The notes under the pieces are model-generated. The model did not search any database. It had not been told where the DNA came from and worked only from the letters and a program-made list of their open reading frames with translations. A program made the translations under genes and the position numbers. Of a stretch of DNA of 64,000 nt, positions 1 to 8,378 are shown piece by piece. The stretch is from positions 2,936,501 through 3,000,500 of the forward strand of contig NZ_CP016809.1 of NCBI RefSeq assembly GCF_002741055.1. Reading direction: 5' to 3'. Every line of letters starts with the position of its first letter. The stretch's first letter is position 1. Origin of the DNA: Paenibacillus ihbetae. Lineage in GTDB: Bacteria > Bacillota > Bacilli > Paenibacillales > Paenibacillaceae.

Positions 1-120
1 TGCCAGCTCCTTTGCCTGCAGATCAAACATCTGCATATACTCCTCATAGGTCCGGCCGATAAACACCACCCGGTCCAATTCCAGCTTCGTCTTCCCTTGC
101 CTCATCTCGTCTCTTCTCAT
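1..120 (-). CDS. N-terminal part of an unrecognised protein (possibly a SAM methyltransferase), cut by the window edge
   Basis: Forty codons are open from the ATG at 120 to the left edge. A GAGGTGA ribosome site lies about six bases upstream of that ATG; an in-frame ATG at 105 is the alternative start. The N-terminus contains the stretch LDRVVFIGRTYEEYMQMFDL, which resembles the opening of small Bacillales class I SAM-dependent methyltransferases from memory. No catalytic motif is inside the window, so the function is a guess while the reading frame is well supported. Confidence 0.45.
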   Translation of the reverse strand, partial: MRRDEMRQGKTKLELDRVVFIGRTYEEYMQMFDLQAKELA

Positions 121-379
121 CTCATCTCACCTCAGCTATGATCTTGGTGCGGATCCCGGCCATCCAAGCGCCATCTCCGCAAACCTATATTACCATATGA
201 TGGAATGGGTGGATATTAGCCATTTATCGATCGAAGCAAGCCGCAATGGTTCCTAACTCTCCACACTTCCCCTCTCTGACGCTCCTTACCCACTTCATAT
301 CCGAACTCCGGTGTTTAAGCTATACTCTTTTTATGTACGTATTCAATTTGAAAAAAGCCATATAAGGAGGGTCACACAT

Positions 380-1141
380 ATGCTGCCTTACCCTGCTCCC
401 ACGACAAGAGAGGAAAAAATGAAATTGGTCGCCCAAATCAAGGATCGGCTGCTTCAGCTTCATGGCGATGCCATTCTGGCGATCGGCCTGTACGGCTCGC
501 TTGCCCAAGGGATCGACGGGCCTTACTCCGATATCGAGCTTCGGGTTATTACGAAGGATGGTTTCTCTCTTCCCGGGCATGAATTTATCTATCCCCCATT
601 CAAAATCGAAATCGGAATGAAGCAAAAACGCGAAGCGATGCGCTCCGCGGCGACCGTTGACGATTCCTGGGCCATTAAGGCAGGCGCATATGCTCATTTG
701 CAAGCAATCTATGATCCGGACCGGCTGCTCGATGAGATTCGCACACGGCCGATGCACATTTCCGACGAAGCAATTCGGGACGTAATGAGAGAATTTATGA
801 TTTGGGAGCCTTATGAAACGATGGGCAAAATCCGCAACAATAAATTGGCTGGCAATCACGGCTACCTGGCCCTCGGTGCCAAGGATCTGGCGTGGCAGAG
901 CGCCAAGCTGATCGGGCTCGCCAACAAAACCTTCTATACTACCCGAGCCAGAACCTATGAGGAATCGCTTCAAATGCCATCTCGCCCATCGGGCTATGAT
1001 GAGCTTATCGAATTGGTGACCCGCGGGCAGCTTCATGATTCGGAGCTGGTATATGAGCGCTGCGAGCATTTGTGGACTGGACTAAACGAATGGTTTGGGG
1101 AGATGGGCATCGAGTATAAGTTGGACAAGCTTCCTTTTTGA
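380..1141 (+). CDS. ANT(4')-type aminoglycoside (kanamycin) nucleotidyltransferase
   Basis: This 253-residue protein matches the staphylococcal/Bacillus kanamycin nucleotidyltransferase AadD in length and order. Enzymes of this family transfer AMP from ATP to the 4'-OH of aminoglycosides such as kanamycin and tobramycin in the cytoplasm. The fold signature GLYGS, then DGPYSDIE, is at residues 36-53, giving S40, D51 and E53, equivalent to KNTase S39, D50 and E52. E146 and K150 occupy the places of the KNTase catalytic E145 and K149. The C-terminal half keeps the SGYD and GQLHDSE segments of the family. I chose ATG 380 because AAGGAGG sits nine bases upstream; a longer frame from 311 has no ribosome site. 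It stands alone with no mobile element beside it, so it may be an intrinsic chromosomal gene. Substrate range is inferred, not shown. Confidence 0.88.
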   Translation: MLPYPAPTTREEKMKLVAQIKDRLLQLHGDAILAIGLYGSLAQGIDGPYSDIELRVITKDGFSLPGHEFIYPPFKIEIGMKQKREAMRSAATVDDSWAIKAGAYAHLQAIYDPDRLLDEIRTRPMHISDEAIRDVMREFMIWEPYETMGKIRNNKLAGNHGYLALGAKDLAWQSAKLIGLANKTFYTTRARTYEESLQMPSRPSGYDELIELVTRGQLHDSELVYERCEHLWTGLNEWFGEMGIEYKLDKLPF

Positions 1142-1457
1142 TTGCCGTAGAAAAAACAGCATCACGAACAGCAGCTAATTGTTACACCGTTCCGTTACTC
1201 CTCCCTTTGCGTAAGGTTTCTGGTCTAGAGCATGCTTGAATGGCTGTCGATCTTATACTCCGTGCAGCCCCGGTGCTGCACGTCCCCCGCTTCACTCAGC
1301 TTTCTCGAATTAATCTCCTTTTTTTCGATGCTAAGTGAGTATTAACGACACAAAGGAAGAAAATGCTACAAAAATAAGGCTTAGGACCCTAACTTTCGAT
1401 ACTTATATATTATATGTTTAAGTAAATGTTAAATTTTCCAAATACATATCTGTTCTA
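1142..1457. other. Intergenic region upstream of the riboswitch
   Basis: I see no convincing gene here. It holds a perfect 8-bp hairpin (CGTGCAGC/GCTGCACG, 1261-1282) without a T-run, and an AT-rich tract (about 1395-1450) that should contain the promoter of the riboswitch transcript. A possible -35 TTAGGA and -10 TATATA with a 17-base spacer can be read around 1380-1412, but the match is weak. Confidence 0.4.
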
Positions 1458-1459
1458 GT

Positions 1460-1564
1460 TCGTACGAACATGGCAAACCCATTGAAAAATGGGGACGCAA
1501 AGCTATAGGGGCTAACGGATTTGCTATAGAGCAAATGCTAGTGCCAGCCAGCTGCCGAATACGA
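1460..1564 (+). promoter_or_regulatory. Cyclic-di-GMP type I (GEMM-I) riboswitch aptamer
   Basis: The conserved GEMM-I core is present: GGCAAACC (1472-1479), a P2 hairpin CCCATT-GAAA-AATGGG (1478-1493) with a GNRA tetraloop, the invariant GGACGCAAAGC (1493-1503), a P3 arm with an internal ATTTGC/GCAAAT hairpin, and the closing GCCAGCCAGCTGCCGA (1543-1558). A five-pair P1, TCGTA (1460-1464) with TACGA (1560-1564), closes the aptamer. GEMM-I RNAs bind cyclic di-GMP, the second messenger of the motile-to-sessile switch. The downstream gene is a giant surface adhesin, a classic target. The P1 5' strand lies in a perfect palindrome GTTCGTACGAAC (1458-1469) that could form a competing hairpin. Confidence 0.93.
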
Positions 1565-1615
1565 CGGAGACCTCCGTCTGGTAGCGTTGCCTTTGGACGG
1601 GGGTTTCTTTAATTT
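1563..1615 (+). terminator. Riboswitch expression platform: terminator with competing antiterminator
   Basis: The terminator pairs CCTCCGTC (1571-1578) with GACGGGGG (1596-1603), eight pairs including one G-U, followed by a T-rich tail (1604-1616). The same CTCCGTC strand can instead pair with GACGGA at 1563-1568 across a GACC loop, giving an antiterminator. That antiterminator shares two bases (1563-1564) with the 3' strand of aptamer P1. Ligand-stabilised P1 should therefore weaken the antiterminator and favour termination, which predicts an OFF switch. The direction is inference. Confidence 0.8.
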
Positions 1616-1616
1616 T

Positions 1617-1940
1617 TAGATAAAATTTTTACTATTTTGATAGCTGGGGTTTCAAGCCCTGTCTATAGATAATGAACCTGCGAGGAGGGAAGGAGCTTTG
1701 GGGAGAAAAATTGATTAATACGTCGAAGGAGGGGTTGGAAAACCAGGCGATCAAGAAACATTCGCCGTGCAGCATAAGATTATGATTAGAGCCAACTAAA
1801 GTGTTCGATCTGCTCGAACATCACTCTGTAGTACATATACCCTGAGCTGCCTTTAAATTTACAATATCCCATCATTCATTTAATTTATTGACAGCCTTGG
1901 ATGGCTCTAAAGTCTCTCACTAGAAATAAGGGAGGAAACG
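1617..1940 (+). other. Long untranslated leader between riboswitch terminator and adhesin start
   Basis: About 320 bases with no supported gene. It contains several purine-rich GGAGG-like stretches (about 1682-1735) with only very short frames behind them, and a 7-bp hairpin TGTTCGA/TCGAACA (about 1802-1820) without a T-run. TTGACA near 1889 could be a -35 of a second promoter, but no good -10 follows. The ribosome site of the adhesin, GGGAGGAAACG, ends directly before the ATG at 1941. Confidence 0.4.
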
Positions 1941-4900
1941 ATGAACAGAACATCGATATTCAGTCGGCGTTTAAAGTGTTTGGCGGCTGTTTTCATCATT
2001 TTGTTCGGTCAGCTTCTGCCTCTGTACCCTCAACAGGCTGAGGCGGCTGCAGATAACTGGCTGAATTTTAAATTTGATGAATTCTCCCAAAATACGGTCA
2101 ATCAATTTACCTTGGATGGTCATGCCACAATCGCTCAAGGGCAAAATTTTATACGATTGACACAGCCGACTACATTACAAAGCGGAGCCGCATTTAACAA
2201 TACCGCACTGTGTCCTAGAGACAATTATTCATTCAGCACGGCCTTTTCTTTTAAAATGAGTAACCCGAGCGCTCAAGGCGCAAGCGATGGATTGACCTTT
2301 ACGCTCCAGACTGGCACAACCAGCCAGAATATGAACGGTGGCGGCTTGGGATATTACGGCATTAGTCCGAGTTTTGCCGTTAAATATGACACGTTTAAAA
2401 ACGATGTTTATAAGGATCCTTCTTCAAACTACGTTGGACTTGCGGTAAATGGAGACGTAGTGAATCAAGCAGGCTGGTATACCGATTTAGACAGCACCAG
2501 CTTCAAATTGTCTGACGGAACCCAGTACTATACGTGGATCGATTACAATAGTTCAACTCGGAATGTTCAGGTTCATCTGGGCACTTCGCCGGATCGGGTA
2601 AATGCCAGCAAAGTTTTAGATGTCAATGGCATCGATCTTGGTTCGATATTTAACGGACAATCGATTCATGCCGGTTTTACAGGATCAACAGGATCTCCGA
2701 ATTACGAGACGCATGATATCCATAGCTGGTATTTTGTGAATGCATACGCACCGATCGATACTCTCGATCCGAATAATACTTACAAAGTGAACGAGGCACC
2801 CGTTGTGCCGGGTGATTCAAAAGTCACCGCGGTAAATACGCCGGTCTCGGGACAAGTAATCGGCGCCGACCCGGATGGAGATCCATTGACGTACGCCAAA
2901 GGCGCGACGGATCCTCAGAACGGAACTGTGACGGTTAATGCGGACGGAACTTGGTCGTATACGCCAGCACAAGACTTTATCGGCACCGATAGCTTCACCG
3001 TCATCGCCAATGACGGCAAATGCGCCACTGCCGAAGCTACGATTAACGTTGAAGTATCGGATTCGGTTCCTCCAACGACTCCACCTAACGCATGTGGAAA
3101 CCGAGTGGCCTTGATTAATGGTAGTTTTGAAGAAGGACCTGAACGAGGATCCTATGACCCAGTCAACAGTCCTTTTATGTTCTATCAGGATGAAGTGCCA
3201 GGATGGATGACAACGGATACAGGTAATGGAGCCAATGTTCACTTAATTGAAATTTGGGATTACGCTCAGGGTTATCCTGATCCTGAAGTTAAGCAGCAAC
3301 CGGCCCCTGTTGACGGTAATCGTTATGCGGAGTTAAATGCCGTTGAGAACGGCATGTTATACCAAGACGTGCCGACCACACCTGGACAGACAATCTATTG
3401 GAGACTCTCCCATAAGGGTCGGTATGGAGTGGATACGATGCAGGTTCGCATTGGTCCGGCAACAGACAATCCCTATGATACGGTTCCACAAAAACAAATG
3501 TCGTCAGGGAACACGGCGTGGGAAACCTATACAGGAACATATACCGTTCCAGCTGGACAAACGATGACAAGGTTTGGGTTTGAAGCCGTTTCGACATCCA
3601 GTGGATCAATCGGTTACGGCAACCACCTGGACAACATCTTCCTGGGAACCGAACCATGTGTTATCGCAGAGAAATCTGTTTCTCCTGCTGGAGACGTTTT
3701 TGAAGGCGATGAACTCACCTACGAAGTCACAGTTAAAAATGAAGGTGGAGACGTTGCCGCAAATACTGTCTTTGAAGACGTCATTCCTGCGGGCACGGAA
3801 TATGTTCCAGGCTCCATGAAAATGGTGAGCGGGACCAATGCCGTTGACCTAACCGATGCAGATGATACAGATGCAGGGCACTTTGACGGCAACAAGGTGA
3901 TCATTAGGCTCGGGAATTTGCAGAATACCAATGACTTGCCTGAAGGTATTACGCTTCAATTCAAGGTGAAAGCATTATCCAGCCATGTCGGCCAGACAGT
4001 CACCAATAAAGCGGCTGTTGATTACAAGAACTTACTCACAGACAAGGATGAAACGACCGAGTCGAATGAGACAACGAGTCAAATTACCGAAAGAGAAGTT
4101 GTCAATGCCTGCACTAGACCCGTTGCGCTAATTAACGGCAGCTTCGAGGAACCTGCATATACGCCTGGCGATCCAAAGACCCCTACAGGTCCAGGGTATA
4201 CATTCCCGCAGGATGAGAACGTACCGGGATGGCATACAACCGACTCAACAGGACGATATGACATTTTTGTTAAGAGCTTGATGGAGGAGCCTGGAACTCC
4301 TGCCGGAAACAAACATGAGGTAATCCATGGTGAGCAGTTTGCAGAAATTAATAGTTTTGAGAATGCGACGTTATATCAGGATGTCGAGACTACTCCTGGA
4401 CAAACCATTTATTGGCGCCTAGCTCATAAAGGTAGATTCGGTGTAGACACCATGGCTGTAAATATCGGTTCAGGCAATACGGCTCCGGAAAATCTTCCGA
4501 CGGTTCGTACAATGTCAACCGATAAAGACGCATGGAAATATTATTCTGGAACTTATACCGTTCCGGCCGGTCAGACAGTAACACGATTTGGATTTGAAGC
4601 CATAGCGTCTGCTAACGGAAATATCACCGGTGGTAACTTCATTGATGATGTTTTCCTTGGAACCGAGCCGTGCGTCATAGCCGAAAAGTCCGTTTCCCCT
4701 GCAGGACAAGCCTTTGTCGGGGATGAGATTACTTACGAAGTCAACATTAAAAACGCAGGCGGAGACGTTGCCGCCAATACGGTATTCGAGGATGTAATTC
4801 CTGCGGGCACGGAATACGTTCCGGGTTCGATGAAAATCGTGAGCGGGACTAATGCTAGTGATTTGACCGATGCAGTTGATCAAGATGCAGGCCATTTTGA

Positions 4901-7900
4901 CGGCAGCAAGGTGATCATCCGGCTCGGGGAAGTGCCGAACACGAATGACTTACCTAACGGCATAACGGTTCAATTCAAAGTCAAAGCATTATCCGACCGT
5001 GTGGGAGACTCCGTCTCAAATAAAGCGAATGTGGGGTATAAAAACCTACTCACTAATGAAGACAAAACAACCTCGTCCAATGAAGTAACAACATCTGTAG
5101 AGTACAGAGAACCAAAATTAGAAGCTAATAAAACAGCTGAACTGTTTGAAAAAGCTACCGGGAACACCGACGCAGCACATCCGGAAGTCGGGGACACGCT
5201 GCTCTACACGATTCAAACACGCAACACCGTTACAGGCAGCCTAGTAACCAACCTGACGATCTCGGACGTGATTCCAGCGGGTCTGGAATACGTAGCGGGT
5301 ACGCTCAAAGTCGACGATGTGCAAGTCACCGATGACCAAGATGGCGATAAGGGCCATTTCGTTAACGGTAAAATCTTCGGTCAGTTCGGAGATGTGACCG
5401 GTACCGGGTGGCACAAGGTGACGTTCCAGGTCAAAGTGCAGCCGGGCCAAGCGGGCAAAGACATCCGCAACGTGGCCGAGGTAGATGGCGACAACGTCAC
5501 CACACCTAGCACGCCAGAGGAAGTGGTCGAGGTTTATCCGCGCGAAAACGCGCTGGAGTCCACGAAAACCTCGGAATTGCTAGAAAAAGCAGCCGGGAAC
5601 ACCGACGCTGCACATCCGGAAGTCGGAGATACGCTGCAATACACGATTCAAACCCGCAACACTGTCACCGATAGCCAGGTAACCAACCTGACGATCTCGG
5701 ATGAGATTCCAGCGGGTCTGGAATACGTAGCGGGTACACTGAAGGTCGACGACGTGCAAGTCACCGATAACCAAGACAGCGACAACGGCCATTTCGTTAA
5801 CGGTAAGGTCCTCGCTCAGTTTGGGGATGTGACAGATACCAATTGGCACAAGGTGTCCTTCCATGTGAAGGTACTGCCGGGTCAAGCCGGCAAAGACATC
5901 CGCAACGTGGCTGAGGTAGCTGGCGACAACGTCACCACACCTAGCACACCTGAGGAAGTCGTCGAGGTTTATCCGCGTGAAAACGTGCTGGAGTCGACGA
6001 AAACAGCGGAGCTGTTTGAAAAGGCAGCCGGGAATACCGATGCCGCGCATCCGGAAGTTGGAGACACCTTGCTTTACACGATTCAAACGCACAACAAGAT
6101 CGAAGATAGTCTGGTGACCAACCTGACGATCTCGGACGAGATTCCAGCGGGTCTGGAATACGTAGCGGGTACACTGAAGGTCGACGACGCACTCGTCACC
6201 GATGATCAGGATGGCGATGCGGGTCATTTCGCGAACGGCAAAGTCTTTGCCAAGTTCGGTGACGTGACCGATACCAAGCCGCGTAAAGTGACGTTCCAGG
6301 TGAAAGTTTTACCGGGTCAAGCCGGTAAAGACATCCGCAACGTGGCTGTGGTCGATAGTGATAATATCACCACACCAAGCACTCCGGAGGAGGTCGTCGA
6401 GGTTTATCCGCGCGAAACCGCGCTGGAGTCGACGAAGACAGCGGAGCTGTTTGAAAAGGCAGCCGGGAACACCGACGCCGCCCATCCGGAAATCGGGGAC
6501 ACCCTGCTTTACACGATTCAAACGCGTAACACGGCCTCCGATAGTCGGGTAACCAACCTGAGAGTCACGGACGAGATTCCGACAGGTCTGGAATACGTAC
6601 CGGGTACGCTGAAGGTCAACGACGTCCAAGTCACCGATGACCAGGATGGCGACAAAGGTCATTTCGCAAACGGTAAAATTTTCGCCGGTTTCGGGGATGT
6701 TACCGACACTGAGTGGCGTAAAGTAACGTTCCAGGTGAAAGTATTACCGGGTCAAGCCGGCAAGGATATTATCAATATTGCGGCCGTCGAGGGCGACAAT
6801 GTTGGCACGCCGGACAGACCAAGAAATGAAGTCGAAGTTTATCCGCGGAATCCGCAGATTGAAACGGATAAGTCTGTAGCGAATACAGTAAGCAAGGCCA
6901 CGTATGAGGTCGGAGACACCATCACGTATACGATTCGCGTGAGAGGTGTTGTCAACGATACGTATCTGGAGAATCTGACGATTACCGATACACTGCCAGC
7001 TGGTTTGGAATATGTTCCAGGCAGCTTGAAAGTGGATGGTGTCGCAGTGACGGATCCGAAAGACGATGACGCTGGTCATTCCGTTACCGGAGACGTATAT
7101 GGCTCATTTGGCAATGTAGATGATACCGACTGGCATACGCTGGAGTTCCAGGCTATCATTTTGCCGGGTCAAGGCGGGCTGGTAATCGAGAACACGGCCA
7201 GGGTAACTGGCGATAACATCGATCAGCCAGGCGAACCGACGGAAAAAATGGTCGTTGAACCGGAACCGCCGGTTGAGCCGCCAGTTGAACCGCCAATCGA
7301 TCCGCCAACCGATCCAGTCAACCCACCGGTAGATCCGGATCCACCGGTGACACCGCCTGTAACGCCGCCTGCTCCAGTGATGGAGTCACGGAAGACGTCG
7401 CGGGATCTAAGTGGCGGCATCATCGGGGTCGGTGATACGCTGGAGTATACGATCTCCGCACGCAATACCGTTGCGGGCAGCTATGTATCGAACCTTGTGA
7501 TTGCCGACATCCTGCCGGAAGGGCTGACGTATGTAGCAGGCAGCCTGAAGGTAGACGGCGTTTCCGTCACGGATAATGTCGATGGAGACAAAGGCCAGTA
7601 CGTTAACGGCAAAGTGAGCGGTAACTTTGGACGGATTACGGATACCGAATGGCATACGATTACGTTCAAGGCAACCGTCAAGGCGACACAAGCCGGTAAG
7701 TCGATCGTAAACATCGGTGAAGTCACAGGTGATAATGTGACCACTCCAGAGAAGCCATCGAATGTCATCGATGTGACGGACAGCGGGAACAATGATGGAA
7801 ATACGACGAACCCGGGTGACAGTGGAGATTCCGACGGCGATTCGAATGAAGATCCGAATGGTAACTCGAACGAAGACACGGACGGAGATTCCAACGGTAC

Positions 7901-8159
7901 TCCGGATGAAGACTCGAATGGAGACGCCGACGGGGATTCGAATACTGGGGCACAAACACCGGATGACCAGAGCGATTCGGCTTTGGGCGAGTCGGATGCG
8001 GATCCACAAAATCCGGCACAATCCGGAGATCAGGCAGCAAATGAGCCAAACGGCAACAAATTGCCAAATACGGCTACGAATATGTACAGCTATCTGGTAG
8101 GCGGAGCGATGATGCTTCTTGCAGGCTCGCTTCTGCTTAGAAGAAGAAAAAAAGCATAG
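1941..8159 (+). CDS. Giant LPxT-anchored surface adhesin with lectin-like domain and DUF11 repeats
   Basis: A 2072-residue exported protein. Residues 1-36 are a signal peptide ending at AEAA. Residues about 37-272 resemble a bacterial L-type (legume-like) lectin domain. Residues about 280-372 form a cadherin/VCBS-like Ig domain (DPDGDPLTY, ANDGKCATAEATI). Two cassettes follow (about 384-720 and 720-1055), each a jelly-roll-like module starting with LINGSFEE plus a DUF11 isopeptide-type domain. Four closely related 144-146-residue DUF11 domains start near 1057, 1203, 1349 and 1493, a more diverged one near 1636, a proline-rich spacer (about 1772-1810), a last DUF11 and a Ser/Asp/Asn-rich linker (about 1948-2030). 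The C-terminus has LPNTA (residue 2041), a hydrophobic helix and RRRKK, a sortase signal with A in place of the usual G. Likely role: cell-wall-attached adhesion under cyclic-di-GMP control. The ligand is unknown. Confidence 0.9.
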   Translation: MNRTSIFSRRLKCLAAVFIILFGQLLPLYPQQAEAAADNWLNFKFDEFSQNTVNQFTLDGHATIAQGQNFIRLTQPTTLQSGAAFNNTALCPRDNYSFSTAFSFKMSNPSAQGASDGLTFTLQTGTTSQNMNGGGLGYYGISPSFAVKYDTFKNDVYKDPSSNYVGLAVNGDVVNQAGWYTDLDSTSFKLSDGTQYYTWIDYNSSTRNVQVHLGTSPDRVNASKVLDVNGIDLGSIFNGQSIHAGFTGSTGSPNYETHDIHSWYFVNAYAPIDTLDPNNTYKVNEAPVVPGDSKVTAVNTPVSGQVIGADPDGDPLTYAKGATDPQNGTVTVNADGTWSYTPAQDFIGTDSFTVIANDGKCATAEATINVEVSDSVPPTTPPNACGNRVALINGSFEEGPERGSYDPVNSPFMFYQDEVPGWMTTDTGNGANVHLIEIWDYAQGYPDPEVKQQPAPVDGNRYAELNAVENGMLYQDVPTTPGQTIYWRLSHKGRYGVDTMQVRIGPATDNPYDTVPQKQMSSGNTAWETYTGTYTVPAGQTMTRFGFEAVSTSSGSIGYGNHLDNIFLGTEPCVIAEKSVSPAGDVFEGDELTYEVTVKNEGGDVAANTVFEDVIPAGTEYVPGSMKMVSGTNAVDLTDADDTDAGHFDGNKVIIRLGNLQNTNDLPEGITLQFKVKALSSHVGQTVTNKAAVDYKNLLTDKDETTESNETTSQITEREVVNACTRPVALINGSFEEPAYTPGDPKTPTGPGYTFPQDENVPGWHTTDSTGRYDIFVKSLMEEPGTPAGNKHEVIHGEQFAEINSFENATLYQDVETTPGQTIYWRLAHKGRFGVDTMAVNIGSGNTAPENLPTVRTMSTDKDAWKYYSGTYTVPAGQTVTRFGFEAIASANGNITGGNFIDDVFLGTEPCVIAEKSVSPAGQAFVGDEITYEVNIKNAGGDVAANTVFEDVIPAGTEYVPGSMKIVSGTNASDLTDAVDQDAGHFDGSKVIIRLGEVPNTNDLPNGITVQFKVKALSDRVGDSVSNKANVGYKNLLTNEDKTTSSNEVTTSVEYREPKLEANKTAELFEKATGNTDAAHPEVGDTLLYTIQTRNTVTGSLVTNLTISDVIPAGLEYVAGTLKVDDVQVTDDQDGDKGHFVNGKIFGQFGDVTGTGWHKVTFQVKVQPGQAGKDIRNVAEVDGDNVTTPSTPEEVVEVYPRENALESTKTSELLEKAAGNTDAAHPEVGDTLQYTIQTRNTVTDSQVTNLTISDEIPAGLEYVAGTLKVDDVQVTDNQDSDNGHFVNGKVLAQFGDVTDTNWHKVSFHVKVLPGQAGKDIRNVAEVAGDNVTTPSTPEEVVEVYPRENVLESTKTAELFEKAAGNTDAAHPEVGDTLLYTIQTHNKIEDSLVTNLTISDEIPAGLEYVAGTLKVDDALVTDDQDGDAGHFANGKVFAKFGDVTDTKPRKVTFQVKVLPGQAGKDIRNVAVVDSDNITTPSTPEEVVEVYPRETALESTKTAELFEKAAGNTDAAHPEIGDTLLYTIQTRNTASDSRVTNLRVTDEIPTGLEYVPGTLKVNDVQVTDDQDGDKGHFANGKIFAGFGDVTDTEWRKVTFQVKVLPGQAGKDIINIAAVEGDNVGTPDRPRNEVEVYPRNPQIETDKSVANTVSKATYEVGDTITYTIRVRGVVNDTYLENLTITDTLPAGLEYVPGSLKVDGVAVTDPKDDDAGHSVTGDVYGSFGNVDDTDWHTLEFQAIILPGQGGLVIENTARVTGDNIDQPGEPTEKMVVEPEPPVEPPVEPPIDPPTDPVNPPVDPDPPVTPPVTPPAPVMESRKTSRDLSGGIIGVGDTLEYTISARNTVAGSYVSNLVIADILPEGLTYVAGSLKVDGVSVTDNVDGDKGQYVNGKVSGNFGRITDTEWHTITFKATVKATQAGKSIVNIGEVTGDNVTTPEKPSNVIDVTDSGNNDGNTTNPGDSGDSDGDSNEDPNGNSNEDTDGDSNGTPDEDSNGDADGDSNTGAQTPDDQSDSALGESDADPQNPAQSGDQAANEPNGNKLPNTATNMYSYLVGGAMMLLAGSLLLRRRKKA
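5111..6846 (+). repeat. Tandem 432-438 bp repeats encoding DUF11 domains
   Basis: Units begin near 5111, 5549, 5987 and 6419, each opening with a codon block for KTAELFEKA or KTSELLEKA followed by GNTDAAHPE. Spacing is 438, 438 and 432 bases and long stretches are nearly identical at DNA level. Such arrays recombine easily, so copy number is likely to vary between strains and short-read assemblies may collapse it. Confidence 0.9.
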
Positions 8160-8170
8160 GCTAAAAAAAC

Positions 8171-8210
8171 AGCTGCCCCTCAAGTGTTTGTGCTTGGGGG
8201 GCAGCTTGTT
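8171..8210 (+). terminator. Terminator of the adhesin gene
   Basis: A 14-pair hairpin (8171-8184 with 8193-8206) with one G-U pair and an eight-base loop starts 12 bases after the adhesin stop. The T-run is short, but an A-run precedes it. Confidence 0.75.
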
Positions 8211-8378
8211 ACTATGGTAAGTTGTTCTTTTAAAGGGATACGGTTATAAGCTATGATAGGAAGCAGCATACTCTCTTCCCAGAATCACCGCTCGTTCGAT
8301 GTACGGCAGCTCAGCGCGACGTACACCACAATGACCATAGAAGAGGTTATCAATCATATTGAACAAAGGATTGTCGTC

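Noticed and set aside
320..1069. Long minus-strand open frame opposite the nucleotidyltransferase
   Set aside because: It is fully antisense to a gene with clear catalytic motifs, has no ribosome site and no recognisable domain.
1682..1790. Very short frames after GGAGG-like stretches in the adhesin leader
   Set aside because: Initiators are TTG with bad spacing and the peptides are 6-16 residues with no pattern.
7407..8183. 258-codon minus-strand frame opposite the adhesin C-terminus
   Set aside because: Its Ile/Arg/Val-rich sequence is the shadow of the Ser/Asp/Asn-rich repeats on the other strand.
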